The notes under the pieces are model-generated. The model did no database searches. It was given only the letters and a program-made list of their open reading frames with translations, and was not told the origin of the DNA. A program made the translations under genes and the position numbers. Below, piece by piece: positions 7,979 to 16,431 of a DNA stretch of 64,000 nt; position 1 is the first letter of the stretch; the number at the start of each line of letters is the position of its first letter. The DNA is from Alteromonadaceae bacterium (GTDB lineage: Bacteria > Pseudomonadota > Gammaproteobacteria > Pseudomonadales > Oleiphilaceae). The stretch lies in assembly GCA_013393545.1 (NCBI GenBank), contig JABXHG010000572.1:1-64000 (forward strand). The letters run 5' to 3'.

Positions 7979-8881
7979 CTAGCTCAGACCGGCCACCGCT
8001 TTAAGCGCCCGCTCCCGTGGGCTGCCAAAGCCTAGCTGGTCCGGGTTGGCCAGTTCCAGTTGCTGTACCAGCGGGTCCGGATGACTGTTGTCCAGGTTAA
8101 TGCCGATCTGGCTCAGCACGTAGGGCGCCAAGGCGGCCCGGGTGTTGATTTCCAGGCGCCCGTTGCGCATGCCGAAATCACCGGCGATGATTTGCTGCTG
8201 GGCGTCGCCCAGGCGTTGGTCCGGTGTGATCACCAGGGTGACCCGGCGCTGCCAGTCTTCATCCTGCTCCGCGGTGCGTTTGATTTTCTGCGCCTGTACC
8301 CGGGGCGAGGTATGAAAACGGCTCAGGGCGAAATCCCGGTATTCCCGGTTGGCATTGCACCAGGCCCGCACGTGCCAGTCGTTACCACTGGCCACCAGTG
8401 TGTGTGGTTCGAACAGGGTTTCCGAGGCTTCCGGACGGCTGAGCGAGACATAGGCGCCTTTCAATTGGCGTCGCTGGCGAATGGCGGTGACCACCGCTCG
8501 CATGGTTTCCGGCAGTATCTGCCTTGCCAGGCCGGGTACCACGGCATTGCCGGGAACCTCCAGGTGCAGGTCGGCCAGGGTGTCGCTTAACCGGTGATGG
8601 CGCGCCAGCACTTCCTGATATTCGGTGACCGTGCCCCGGGTAACCACCGGTTTGAACTGCTCGGCGGGTACATAGCCCTTGAGATGCCGGTCGTACAACA
8701 GGTTGCCCGGCGCCAGCTCACGCAGGTAGGTATTGATATCTTTTGACGCCTGCTGACGCCCAATCCCGAAGCTGTGGCAGATATGATTGGTGGTCAGCCG
8801 GCCTTCCCACAGGGCAATGGTCTCGATCAGCTGATAACGGATTAACAGATCCCAACGAATGGGCCAGTCGGTTTTTTTCAT
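7979..8881 (-). CDS. WYL-domain transcriptional regulator (CapW/BrxR-like layout)
   Basis: A 300-residue regulator with an N-terminal winged helix-turn-helix (about 10-75, LTTNHICHSFGIGRQQASKDI), a central WYL domain (about 115-190, with SRPEASETLFEPHTLVASG and WHVRAWC) and a C-terminal WCX-like extension. WYL proteins sense nucleic-acid-type ligands, and members with this layout repress phage-defence or DNA-damage genes. No defence gene is adjacent here; instead it sits directly before a secreted nuclease gene. I start at ATG 8881 (MKKTDWPIRW, the family N-terminus); an ATG at 8989 would add 36 residues that overlap the promoter. A GTAAAAT direct repeat upstream may be its own operator. Confidence 0.82.
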   Translation of the reverse strand: MKKTDWPIRWDLLIRYQLIETIALWEGRLTTNHICHSFGIGRQQASKDINTYLRELAPGNLLYDRHLKGYVPAEQFKPVVTRGTVTEYQEVLARHHRLSDTLADLHLEVPGNAVVPGLARQILPETMRAVVTAIRQRRQLKGAYVSLSRPEASETLFEPHTLVASGNDWHVRAWCNANREYRDFALSRFHTSPRVQAQKIKRTAEQDEDWQRRVTLVITPDQRLGDAQQQIIAGDFGMRNGRLEINTRAALAPYVLSQIGINLDNSHPDPLVQQLELANPDQLGFGSPRERALKAVAGLS

Positions 8882-8962
8882 GGCCAGGCAGCTCGTGTCC
8901 GGTGGATGGTGTGGCCGTATGATAACCACTCCCTTGGGCCAGTTGTGTGACCCTTCATTAAT

Positions 8963-8979
8963 GTAAAATAGCGTAAAAT
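8963..8979. promoter_or_regulatory. GTAAAAT direct repeat, WYL-gene operator candidate
   Basis: GTAAAAT occurs at 8963-8969 and 8973-8979, phased by 10 bp (one helical turn), about 85 bp before the WYL gene start and inside an AT-rich patch likely to hold its promoter. Autoregulation is inferred from position only. Confidence 0.4.
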
Positions 8980-9125
8980 TCGCTGCCATGAACTAATTGG
9001 CATTTCGGCAAATCCGTAGTAGCTGGCTACCTGTTTGGCTGCTTTAATGCCGGCCAATGATCAATGACTGATCACCCCTCTTACCGACACCGGCCAACCG
9101 CCCCGTTTTACCGCTGGAGCTTTCG

Positions 9126-10409
9126 ATGACCCGAATGGTCGCTTCCTTGTCTGCGTTGCTGCTTAGCATTGTGCTTTTGGTCAGCGGCAATGCTTTTTTA
9201 ATGACTTTGCTGGGTATTCGTCTGAGTATTGAGCAGGTGTCGCCGGATGTCATCGGCTGGGTGCTGGTGTGCTATTCCATTGGCTTTGTGCTGGGCACAC
9301 TGTATGTCCAGAAGATCATTGGCCGGGTGGGTCATATTCGGGCGTTTGCCGCGTTTGCGGCCATGGCGGCGGTCGTGGCCCTGCTTTACCCGATGGCAGT
9401 GTCCGCCGTGTTCTGGGCGGTGTTACGGGTGTTGTCCGGATTCAGTATCGCCGGCGTGCTGGTGGTGATTGAAAGCTGGTTCTCCAGCCGTGCCACCAGT
9501 GCCAACCGGGGTTCGTTGTTTGCGGTTTACCAGATCGTTTTCTACCTGTCCGCCGCCGGCGGCCAGCTGATTGTGAATGTGGGTGATCCGGCCAACTTCA
9601 TGCCGTTTTCCCTGGCTGCGGTGCTGCTCACCCTGGCGTTGATTCCGCTGGCACTGACCCGCATGGAGGCGCCGGTGATTGAACATACCGAACGTATGTC
9701 GGTGTTCAAGCTGGCAAGGGAATCGTTTACCGGGGTGGCCGGGGCGCTGATCAGTGGTGTGATGATTGGCGGCTTTTACGCTTTGGGGCCGGTCTACGCC
9801 ACTCTGGTGGGGCTGGACGTGGCGAAAGTGTCCACCTTCATGGCTAGCGCCATTGTAGCAGCCATGCTGTTTGCCTGGCCCATTGGCCGGGTGTGTGACC
9901 ATTTCGACCGGCGGCGGGTGATGTTTGTGGTGTCGGTTACAGCGGCTTCAGCAGCGCTGGGTGTGGCCGTGTTTGGTGCTGACCAGCTGGCGCTGCTGAC
10001 CGTGTTGGTGGGTATTTTTACCGGCCTGTCGGCGACCCTCTACCCGGTCGCCGTGGCCATTACTAATGACCGCATGGACAGCAACCGTATTGTAGCCGCC
10101 AGTGCCACCCTTTTGCTCAGTTACGGCATTGGCAGTGTGATTGGCCCGATTGTCATGGCCGAGTTGATCAGCCGTCTGGGCCCGGCCGGGCTGTTCTATG
10201 GCAATGCCGCTTTCCTGTTGGTGCTGGCGGGTATTACCAGCTACCGGATTTCCCACACCGAGGATGTGCCGGTTTCCGAGCAGGAACACTTCGTTCCTGC
10301 CATGCCGGAGACTTCGCCGGTGCTGACGGAAATGGATCCGCGTAACGAGGCATTCCACGAGTCGCCGGAAGTCGAGGCGGAAAGAGAGCAACAACGCCAG
10401 AACACTTGA
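9126..10409 (+). CDS. YcaD-like MFS transporter
   Basis: A 427-residue major facilitator superfamily protein with 12 predicted membrane segments and a long charged cytoplasmic tail (about 365-427, rich in Glu and Pro). The first half has the pattern LGTLYVQKIIGRVGHIRAF with the cytoplasmic-loop motif. The middle loop ERMSVFKLARESFTGV and RVCDHFDRRR mark the second half. It resembles the YcaD subgroup, whose substrate is unknown. A ribosome site (TGGAGC) lies 7 bases before the ATG. The neighbouring MarR regulator follows after 158 bp and might control it, but that is only positional. Confidence 0.82.
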   Translation: MTRMVASLSALLLSIVLLVSGNAFLMTLLGIRLSIEQVSPDVIGWVLVCYSIGFVLGTLYVQKIIGRVGHIRAFAAFAAMAAVVALLYPMAVSAVFWAVLRVLSGFSIAGVLVVIESWFSSRATSANRGSLFAVYQIVFYLSAAGGQLIVNVGDPANFMPFSLAAVLLTLALIPLALTRMEAPVIEHTERMSVFKLARESFTGVAGALISGVMIGGFYALGPVYATLVGLDVAKVSTFMASAIVAAMLFAWPIGRVCDHFDRRRVMFVVSVTAASAALGVAVFGADQLALLTVLVGIFTGLSATLYPVAVAITNDRMDSNRIVAASATLLLSYGIGSVIGPIVMAELISRLGPAGLFYGNAAFLLVLAGITSYRISHTEDVPVSEQEHFVPAMPETSPVLTEMDPRNEAFHESPEVEAEREQQRQNT

Positions 10410-10471
10410 TACGGGTTGGTGAGATCAGCAACGATTGGTTTTGCGTACCTGTTTTTTCATCACCGGTTAGC

Positions 10472-10500
10472 ATACTATTGGTGAATATCAATAAAAGTAT
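10472..10500. promoter_or_regulatory. Dyad upstream of marR-type gene
   Basis: An imperfect inverted repeat, ATACT-ATTG separated from CAAT-AA-AAGTAT, lies about 70 bp before the MarR gene in an AT-rich stretch. Size and position fit a MarR autoregulatory operator. Confidence 0.4.
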
Positions 10501-10567
10501 ACCTGTTGCAGGATTCAAGGCAGCGACAGATGAAATTGGCCTGCCGACGTTATCAGGAGTGCAAGAC

Positions 10568-10993
10568 ATGAGAGAGCAGTTTCCGTTTGCCGTGGCCCGG
10601 GTGACCCGCCGCTGGCGCAAGATGCTGGATGAACGGTTGAAAGATCTGGGGGTCACCCAGGCCCGCTGGAGCACCATGTTCTATCTGCAGGAGGGCGGCG
10701 AAGGCCTGACACAGCGTGAACTGGCCAGCCTGATGGCCATTGAAAATCCCACCCTGGTGCGTTTGCTCGACAGCCTGGAGCAGCAGGAGCTGATCGAGCG
10801 CCGGCCCTGCCCGAACGATCGCCGGGCTCGCCGCCTGTACCTGACCAAAGCAGGCCGTGCGTTTATGGACGAACTGGCTCAGCGTGCCGAGACTTTGCGG
10901 GAGGAAATGCTGGAAGGTATTTCCGATAAAGAGGTGGAATGCACCCTGAAAGTATTCCACAAGATCATGGAAAACGCCGAAAAGCAGAAATAA
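10568..10993 (+). CDS. MarR/SlyA-family transcriptional regulator
   Basis: A 141-residue winged-helix dimeric regulator. The core includes LTQRELASLMAIENPTLVRL (recognition helix region) and the wing RRPCPNDRRARRLYLT, both typical of SlyA-type MarR proteins. Such proteins respond to small aromatic ligands or oxidants. I place the start at ATG 10568, preceded by AGGAG; an upstream frame from 10406 lacks such a site and would read through the AT-rich promoter. A candidate operator dyad lies at 10472-10500. The target may be itself, the MFS gene upstream, or distant genes. Confidence 0.88.
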   Translation: MREQFPFAVARVTRRWRKMLDERLKDLGVTQARWSTMFYLQEGGEGLTQRELASLMAIENPTLVRLLDSLEQQELIERRPCPNDRRARRLYLTKAGRAFMDELAQRAETLREEMLEGISDKEVECTLKVFHKIMENAEKQK

Positions 10994-11056
10994 CTTTGCT
11001 CGGGGGCTTCGAGTGTGCAACTTGAGCTTGTCCCGAAAATTGCCTATTATTGCTGT

Positions 11057-11240
11057 CCCTTCGGGGGAGTAGCCGTCGCTCTGATGATTCAGGCGAATGG
11101 TAGTCAACATAATTGGGGCTCAATCTCCATGGCTACCATGTTCCCGCACCCGGTGTGCGGAATTGGCAAGACCCGGGGCCGATCACCTCCAACGGGCGGA
11201 AGGTGAGCGGTCTCGTGTCTGTTAACCTCCGCCCTGAGTG
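11057..11240 (+). promoter_or_regulatory. yybP-ykoY manganese riboswitch
   Basis: The leader of the GDT1-family gene contains the conserved aptamer elements GGGGGAGTAGCC (11063-11074) and GGCAAGACCC (11165-11174), characteristic of the yybP-ykoY Mn2+-sensing class. A downstream hairpin, GGGCGGA (11194-11200) with TCCGCCC (11228-11234), lies just before the start codon and could be the expression platform. Known riboswitches of this class turn on manganese exporters when Mn2+ is high. Confidence 0.88.
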
Positions 11241-11248
11241 ATGTCTGA

Positions 11249-11818
11249 ATGGATGCCTTTCTCGCTTCTACCCTCGCGGTCACCATTGCCGAAATCGGTG
11301 ACAAAACCCAGCTGTTGTCGCTGTTCCTGGTCGCCAAGTACGCCAAACGCACACCCATTATCCTGGGCATTCTGATTGCCACGGTGCTCAATCATGCCCT
11401 GTCGGCCTGGCTGGGTGCGTGGGTGGCCAAGTGGTTCCCGGAAGCCTGGTTGCCCTGGATTCTGGCGGTCAGCTTTATTGCCATTGCCCTGTGGTTGCTG
11501 GTTCCGGACAAGGACGACAGCGCCGAATCGCGGTTTCTGGGCATGGGCGCGTTCATGGCAACAACGGTGATGTTTTTCCTGGCGGAAATTGGCGATAAAA
11601 CCCAGGTAGCCACTGTGGTTCTTGCGGCGAAGTATACCGAAACATTCTGGGTTATTATTGGCACCACGGTGGGTATGTTGCTGGCCAATGTGCCGGTGAT
11701 TCTGGCCGGGCGCTGGTTGATGGAACGTTTGCCGCTGGCGACTGCCAGAATAAGTGCCAGTATTCTGTTTCTCTTGCTCGCGATCGCCACGGTCTGGAGT
11801 ACCCTGGCCACTGCCTGA
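11249..11818 (+). CDS. GDT1/UPF0016-family manganese exporter
   Basis: A 189-residue inner-membrane protein with six predicted segments arranged as an inverted repeat. Each half carries the signature AEIGDKTQ (AEIGDKTQLLSLF near residue 12 and AEIGDKTQVATVV near residue 113), the cation-binding motif of GDT1/TMEM165 proteins. Related bacterial proteins (MneA, MntX) export Mn2+. The manganese riboswitch directly upstream strongly supports a Mn2+ role. A charged loop, DKDDSAES, separates the halves. Confidence 0.93.
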   Translation: MDAFLASTLAVTIAEIGDKTQLLSLFLVAKYAKRTPIILGILIATVLNHALSAWLGAWVAKWFPEAWLPWILAVSFIAIALWLLVPDKDDSAESRFLGMGAFMATTVMFFLAEIGDKTQVATVVLAAKYTETFWVIIGTTVGMLLANVPVILAGRWLMERLPLATARISASILFLLLAIATVWSTLATA

Positions 11819-11866
11819 CCGAATGCCGGCCCGCCGGTAACGACAAACCGAATTGGAAAGAGTGTT

Positions 11867-12937
11867 ATGCAGTTCAAAAGCGGTTTTCCCTGGTTGTGGT
11901 GCCTGCTGGTTGCCATCTCGTTTCCGGCGCTTGCCCAGAGCCCTGCGGACAATGCTCAGGCTAGCGGCGACGCGCTGGAAGAAGCCAAAGACGACCGCTC
12001 ATCCAGAGTGCCGGCCTTCCAGCCGAAGGGGGATCTGGCCGGGGAAATCGAACTGTTTACTACCAAATACGAAGACACCTTTGCCGGCATCGGTAGTGAC
12101 CTCGCTCTGGGTTACCTTGAGCTGGTCAAGGCCAATCCGGGGGTGGATCCCTGGCTGCCGGGGGAAGGCACCAGTATCACCCTGCCCCGCATGTATGTGC
12201 TGCCCGATGCCCGCCGGGAAGGCATCGTTATCAATCTGGCCGAATACCGGCTCTACTACTACTCTGAAGACGGGGTGCAAGTGTACCCGGTGGGCGTGGG
12301 TACCGAGGAAAATCCCTCTCCCCTGACCGATGCGCAAGTCACCATGTCGCTGGAATCCCCTGCCTGGTACCCACCGGCCAGTATTCGTGCGGAATACGAG
12401 GCCTCTGGTGACTATTTGCCCAGAATGATTCCACCCGGGCCCGGTAACCCCCTCGGTACTCATGCTCTGATTCTGAGCGAAAAAGGTTACCTGATCCACG
12501 GCACCAACAAGCGTTTTGGCGTGGGCACTGCGGTCAGCCATGGTTGTTTCCGTATGTACAATGAGGACATTTCCCGGTTTGCCTACCAGATTAGCAAGGG
12601 CACCCCGGTGCAGGTGATTCGGGAGCCGGTGAAGATCGGCATTTCAGAAGGGGAAGTCTGGCTGGAAGTGCACCGGCCCAAAGAAGACTATCCGGACGAG
12701 GATCGGGAACGGCTGTGGCAACAGGTGCAGACAAAACTGGCGGAATTCCGGGAACGACACCCGGAAATACAGGTCAAACGCCAAGAAATCGAAGTGGCTG
12801 TTGACCAGGCCGATGGCATCCCAATGATGATTGGTGAGACACTGGCAGTGGCAACCAACGACCAGGCCGCGCAACCGGACCGGGAAAAGGAAGACCAACC
12901 GGACGAGAGTGATTCAGGGCAAACGCTGTATTTCTGA
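11867..12937 (+). CDS. L,D-transpeptidase, ErfK/YbiS type
   Basis: A 356-residue periplasmic cysteine transpeptidase. It has a signal peptide (1-23, ending ALAQ), a LysM-like stretch (about 58-107) and a YkuD catalytic domain (about 118-255) with H211 in LIHGTNKR and the catalytic S-H-G-C at 224-227. It continues into a charged C-terminal extension (about 265-356). The ErfK/YbiS/YcfS group links Braun lipoprotein to peptidoglycan, and an OprI/Lpp homologue lies 2.4 kb downstream, so that role is plausible; 3-3 crosslinking is the alternative. A ribosome site (GGAAAG) precedes the start. Confidence 0.88.
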   Translation: MQFKSGFPWLWCLLVAISFPALAQSPADNAQASGDALEEAKDDRSSRVPAFQPKGDLAGEIELFTTKYEDTFAGIGSDLALGYLELVKANPGVDPWLPGEGTSITLPRMYVLPDARREGIVINLAEYRLYYYSEDGVQVYPVGVGTEENPSPLTDAQVTMSLESPAWYPPASIRAEYEASGDYLPRMIPPGPGNPLGTHALILSEKGYLIHGTNKRFGVGTAVSHGCFRMYNEDISRFAYQISKGTPVQVIREPVKIGISEGEVWLEVHRPKEDYPDEDRERLWQQVQTKLAEFRERHPEIQVKRQEIEVAVDQADGIPMMIGETLAVATNDQAAQPDREKEDQPDESDSGQTLYF

Positions 12938-12978
12938 GCCCCCGGAATCGCTGGGGCGGCCGGCAAAGGGAGTGTGTT

Positions 12979-14382
12979 ATGAGCCGAACCATGATCCACC
13001 TGTGCATGCTGTTACTGTTTGCCGCCGTTGGCTGGCAGGTGCATGCCCAATCGTCCGTCAACAACGGGACCGCTATGGTGCTGTCGGTGGAAGGTGCGAT
13101 CGGCCCGGCCACCAAAGATTACATTGAGCGGGGCATCGCCCGGGCAGAAGCCCAGGATGCCCGCGTGGTCGTTCTGCAAATGGATACGCCGGGCGGCCTG
13201 ATGGATTCCACCCGCGATATCAACAAAGCCATCCTGGCGTCCAGTGTGCCGGTGGTTACCTACGTCAGCCCTCAGGGCGCCCGTGCCGCCAGTGCTGGCA
13301 CTTACATTCTTTATGCCAGCCACATTGCCGCCATGGCGCCGGCGACCCATCTGGGGTCAGCCACACCGGTGCAGATGGGTGGAGCCCCGGGCAGTCCGGA
13401 ACCGGATGCCAACGGCCCGGCAGATGATAACAGTGCCAATCAGAACCAGGACGAAGCCGGCGAAAGTGACAGCCGAGAAGGCAACACCGCCATGGAACGC
13501 AAAGTCTTGGAAGATGCCGTGAGTTACATCCGCGGACTGGCTGAACGCCATGGCCGTAATGCCGACTGGGCCGAGAAAGCCGTGCGCGATGCGGTCAATC
13601 TGGGCAGCAGTGAGGCCCTGGAGCTGGGCGTCATCGACCAGGTTGCCCCGAACCTGCAGACACTGCTGGAAAGCATCGATGGCCGCACCGTGGTCATGGC
13701 TGGCGGTGAAAAAACACTCAATACGGCTGATCTCACCCTGGTGCGCGCCGAACCGGACTGGCGTACCAAACTGCTGTCGGTTATTACCGATCCTAACGTT
13801 GCCTACTTCCTGATGATCATCGGCTTTTACGGCATCATCTTCGAACTGGCCAACCCTGGCGCCATTGTGCCCGGGGTGATCGGGGCCATCAGCCTTATTC
13901 TCGCGCTTTTCGCTTTCCAGGTATTGTCCGTCAACTACGCCGGGTTGGCGTTGATTCTGCTGGGGCTGGCACTGATTGTCGCCGAGGCCTTTGCCCCCAG
14001 CTTCGGCATACTGGGAATAGGCGGCATCATTGCGTTTGTGATCGGCTCGGTGATTTTGATGGATGGCAGTCACCGGGATATCTCTCTGCCCACCATCGGT
14101 GGTACCGCGCTGGTGGCCGGCGGCTTCATTCTGTGGACAGTCACCCGTTTTCTCAGCCTGCGACGGCGCACGCCGGTCAGTGGCAGCGAATTCATGGTGG
14201 GTGAAACCGGCACCGCCATGAGTGACTTTCACGCCGACCACGGCCACTTCCGGGGACATGTCTGGATCAGCGGCGAGCGCTGGAACGCCCTGAGCCAGGT
14301 GCCGCTGACCGACGAGACGCCGGTCAGAATTATTGCGGTTAACGGGCTCACCCTGGATGTGGAGCCGGCGGACGATAATTGA
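12979..14382 (+). CDS. NfeD family membrane serine protease (long form)
   Basis: A 467-residue member of the NfeD1b class: signal peptide (1-23), periplasmic ClpP-like serine protease domain (about 30-235), three or four membrane segments (about 270-390) and a C-terminal OB-fold (about 400-465). The catalytic serine is S105 in ARAASAGTYI and the general-base lysine is K175 in MERKVLEDA. A low-complexity insert rich in Asn, Asp and Glu lies at about 136-170. The partner slipin gene follows 39 bp later; archaeal homologues cleave the slipin C-terminus, so the pair probably acts in membrane microdomain quality control. Confidence 0.92.
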   Translation: MSRTMIHLCMLLLFAAVGWQVHAQSSVNNGTAMVLSVEGAIGPATKDYIERGIARAEAQDARVVVLQMDTPGGLMDSTRDINKAILASSVPVVTYVSPQGARAASAGTYILYASHIAAMAPATHLGSATPVQMGGAPGSPEPDANGPADDNSANQNQDEAGESDSREGNTAMERKVLEDAVSYIRGLAERHGRNADWAEKAVRDAVNLGSSEALELGVIDQVAPNLQTLLESIDGRTVVMAGGEKTLNTADLTLVRAEPDWRTKLLSVITDPNVAYFLMIIGFYGIIFELANPGAIVPGVIGAISLILALFAFQVLSVNYAGLALILLGLALIVAEAFAPSFGILGIGGIIAFVIGSVILMDGSHRDISLPTIGGTALVAGGFILWTVTRFLSLRRRTPVSGSEFMVGETGTAMSDFHADHGHFRGHVWISGERWNALSQVPLTDETPVRIIAVNGLTLDVEPADDN

Positions 14383-14421
14383 GAGACAGAGAATTAATCA
14401 ACGGCAAACCAAGGAGGCCGT

Positions 14422-15234
14422 ATGAACCTGGGCGATTTTATTCCCTATCTTGCACCCACGGTGGTGCTGCTACTGATTCTCGGTTCGGCAATCAAGATTC
14501 TGCCGGAGTACGAGCGTGGCGTGGTGTTCTTTCTGGGCCGGTTTCAGGCGGTGAAAGGCCCGGGGCTGATCATTGTGATTCCCGGTATCCAGCAAATCGA
14601 ACGGGTAGATTTGCGGGTGATTACCCTGGACGTGCCTACCCAGGACGTGATTTCACGGGATAACGTAACGGTGCATGTCAGTGCGGTGTTGTATTTCCGA
14701 GTGGTGGATCCAGAGAAAGCGATCATCCAGGTGGAAGACTTCGGCGATGCTACCAGCCAGTTGGCACAGACCACTCTGCGCTCAGTGCTTGGTAAGCACG
14801 ACCTGGATGAAATGCTGTCAGAGCGGGATAAGCTGAACGCCGATATCCAGGAAATCATCGATGCTCAGACTGAGGGCTGGGGCATCAAAGTGGCCAATGT
14901 GGAAATCAAGCATGTGGACCTGGACGATTCCATGATACGCGCGATTGCCCGCCAGGCTGAGGCCGAGCGCGAGCGCCGGGCAAAAGTTATTCACGCCGAG
15001 GGTGAGTTGCAGGCGTCGAAGAAACTGGTGGAAGCGGCCGAAGTGATGTCGGCCGAGGCAGGGGCCATGCAGTTGCGCTATCTGCAAACTCTGTCTGACA
15101 TGAGCACCAAGAACTCGTCGACGATTGTTTTCCCGTTGCCCATGGATCTGCTTCAGAACTTTATCAAAAATCCATTGGCACCAACGGTTACCCCGAAAAA
15201 ACCGGAAGGCCAGGAGCCGCCTTCGTCTTCGTAA
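14422..15234 (+). CDS. Slipin/stomatin-like SPFH protein
   Basis: A 270-residue SPFH-domain protein: one N-terminal membrane anchor (about 8-27), a short segment [14 protein letters not shown], the SPFH domain (about 30-190) and a coiled-coil region (about 175-215, [18 protein letters not shown]). It fits the prokaryotic slipin partner of NfeD. Ribosome site AAGGAGG is ideally placed. The C-terminus ([12 protein letters not shown]) is short and hydrophilic, near the kind of tail that the NfeD protease trims in other systems. A terminator follows 18 bp after the stop. Confidence 0.92.
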   Translation: MNLGDFIPYLAPTVVLLLILGSAIKILPEYERGVVFFLGRFQAVKGPGLIIVIPGIQQIERVDLRVITLDVPTQDVISRDNVTVHVSAVLYFRVVDPEKAIIQVEDFGDATSQLAQTTLRSVLGKHDLDEMLSERDKLNADIQEIIDAQTEGWGIKVANVEIKHVDLDDSMIRAIARQAEAERERRAKVIHAEGELQASKKLVEAAEVMSAEAGAMQLRYLQTLSDMSTKNSSTIVFPLPMDLLQNFIKNPLAPTVTPKKPEGQEPPSSS

Positions 15235-15251
15235 GTCCCGAAAAGCAGGCG

Positions 15252-15281
15252 AAAAAAAAGGCCGGGGTTACCGGCCTTTTC
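15252..15281. terminator. Bidirectional terminator between slipin gene and oprI
   Basis: AAAAAAAAGGCCGG pairs with CCGGCCTTTT around a short loop, with A and T tracts on both sides, placed between two convergent genes. Confidence 0.85.
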
Positions 15282-15297
15282 TGCATCTGCGTGGCTC

Positions 15298-15576
15298 TTA
15301 CTTCTGAGCGGCACGCTCAAGCATGCGCTTGGCACGCTCGTTGGCTTCGTCAGCAGACTTCTGGGCAGCGCGAGCGGCAGCCAGAGCTTCTTCAGCGGTC
15401 TGCTGAGCAGTGCTGGCATCGCTGGCAGCGCTGTTCGCAGTGTTCAGTGCGTTCTCGGCTGTTTGTTCAGCGGAAGTCGCGGTTGCGTTTGCTTCGTCCA
15501 GAGCAGACTGGTTGGTGGCACAGCCAGCGGTTACGGCAGTGGCCAGCGCGAATCCGGCGATCATCAGTTTACGCAT
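15298..15576 (-). CDS. oprI: Major outer-membrane lipoprotein, OprI/Lpp type
   Basis: A 92-residue lipoprotein with a basic N-terminus, a hydrophobic core and a lipobox-like VTAGC before the lipidated Cys19. The mature protein is an Ala-rich heptad helix (ALNTANSAASDASTAQQTAE) that would form a coiled coil. The end ADEANERAKRMLERAAQK closely matches Pseudomonas OprI, including the C-terminal lysine used for covalent attachment to peptidoglycan. The start at 15576 has AGGGGAT at good spacing. It lies between two L,D-transpeptidase genes, a sensible context for a wall-anchored lipoprotein. Confidence 0.92.
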   Translation of the reverse strand: MRKLMIAGFALATAVTAGCATNQSALDEANATATSAEQTAENALNTANSAASDASTAQQTAEEALAAARAAQKSADEANERAKRMLERAAQK

Positions 15577-15683
15577 GGTAAATCCCCTAATTGGTCGTTT
15601 TATTTCCTGAAATTGAGGAAGCCGGCTTGGACGACTTCCTGTCAGCTCGGTGCGATAGACTTCGGCTACCAGAGTCTTGCAAC

Positions 15684-15713
15684 AGTGTAAAACAGTCTGA
15701 GACAAAATGTTAA
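15684..15713 (-). promoter_or_regulatory. Probable sigma-70 promoter of oprI
   Basis: On the minus strand TTAACA and TACACT are 18 bp apart, with the start codon about 100 bp downstream. Position and spacing fit a housekeeping promoter for an abundant lipoprotein. Confidence 0.45.
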
Positions 15714-15789
15714 CCGGAGATCAGTAAATTTTCTTAACCCGTGACAACGACTTATTGCTTCTGTGACAGGACTCAGGCTGGTTCCGCAT

Positions 15790-16368
15790 TCATGGCTCGA
15801 TGCGGATGGGCGTACCGTTGTCCACCAGTGACCAGATTTCGTCCATGGCTTCGTTGGATACTGCAATGCAGCCATCGGTCCAGTCCAGGCCTGCGTAGGC
15901 AAAAGCCAGATCGCCGGCGTTATTGGGCAGGCCGTGAATCATGATGCTGCCGCCCGGCTCCAGCCCCCAGGCTTCGGCCAGTTCCCGGTCGCGGTCGTTT
16001 GGGTAGGAAATGTGGATGGATTTGTAGAAATCGCTGTCTGGCAGGCGCCAATCGAGCACGTAGTTGCCTTCGGGGGTGCGTTCATCGCCTTCCGACAATT
16101 TGTGACCCTCGGGTTCATCGCCCAGGGACACCCGGTAGCTGCGTACCGCTTGTTGTTGGTCATCCAGCAGATAAAGGCGGCGTTCAGCTTTACGCACCAG
16201 CACCTGGGTCACTTCCAGTAGGTCTATATCCTCGGCATTTTGCGATGCTACCTGTGGTAGTACCGATATGCGCGGGTCGATTTTGGCGAGTCTCTCGTTG
16301 CCGTTGGTGAGGTCAGCCATCAGCAACAGCGGGATAATCAGGAAAAGCCGAAAGACCATTGAGTCCAC
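15790..16368 (-). CDS. L,D-transpeptidase family protein (YkuD)
   Basis: A 192-residue exported protein: signal peptide (about 1-23), then a single YkuD domain. The catalytic region shows IMIHGLPNN and, about 20 residues later, DWTDGCIAVSN with the nucleophile cysteine; the usual S-H-G-C is T-D-G-C here. No LysM is present. It may crosslink peptidoglycan or act on OprI-peptidoglycan bonds, since oprI is the next gene on the same strand, about 210 bp downstream. The upstream ATG at 16368 is used; MVFRL four residues later is an alternative. Confidence 0.85.
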   Translation of the reverse strand: MDSMVFRLFLIIPLLLMADLTNGNERLAKIDPRISVLPQVASQNAEDIDLLEVTQVLVRKAERRLYLLDDQQQAVRSYRVSLGDEPEGHKLSEGDERTPEGNYVLDWRLPDSDFYKSIHISYPNDRDRELAEAWGLEPGGSIMIHGLPNNAGDLAFAYAGLDWTDGCIAVSNEAMDEIWSLVDNGTPIRIEP

Positions 16369-16431
16369 GCACCCAAGATGCTGGTTAAAGTTTGTTCATG
16401 CAGTGTATCGCACCGGTACCCGGGCGGCTAC

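Noticed and set aside
6980..8035. A 351-codon plus-strand frame opposite the secreted nuclease
   Set aside because: Shadow of the nuclease gene, whose catalytic motifs and signal peptide are intact.
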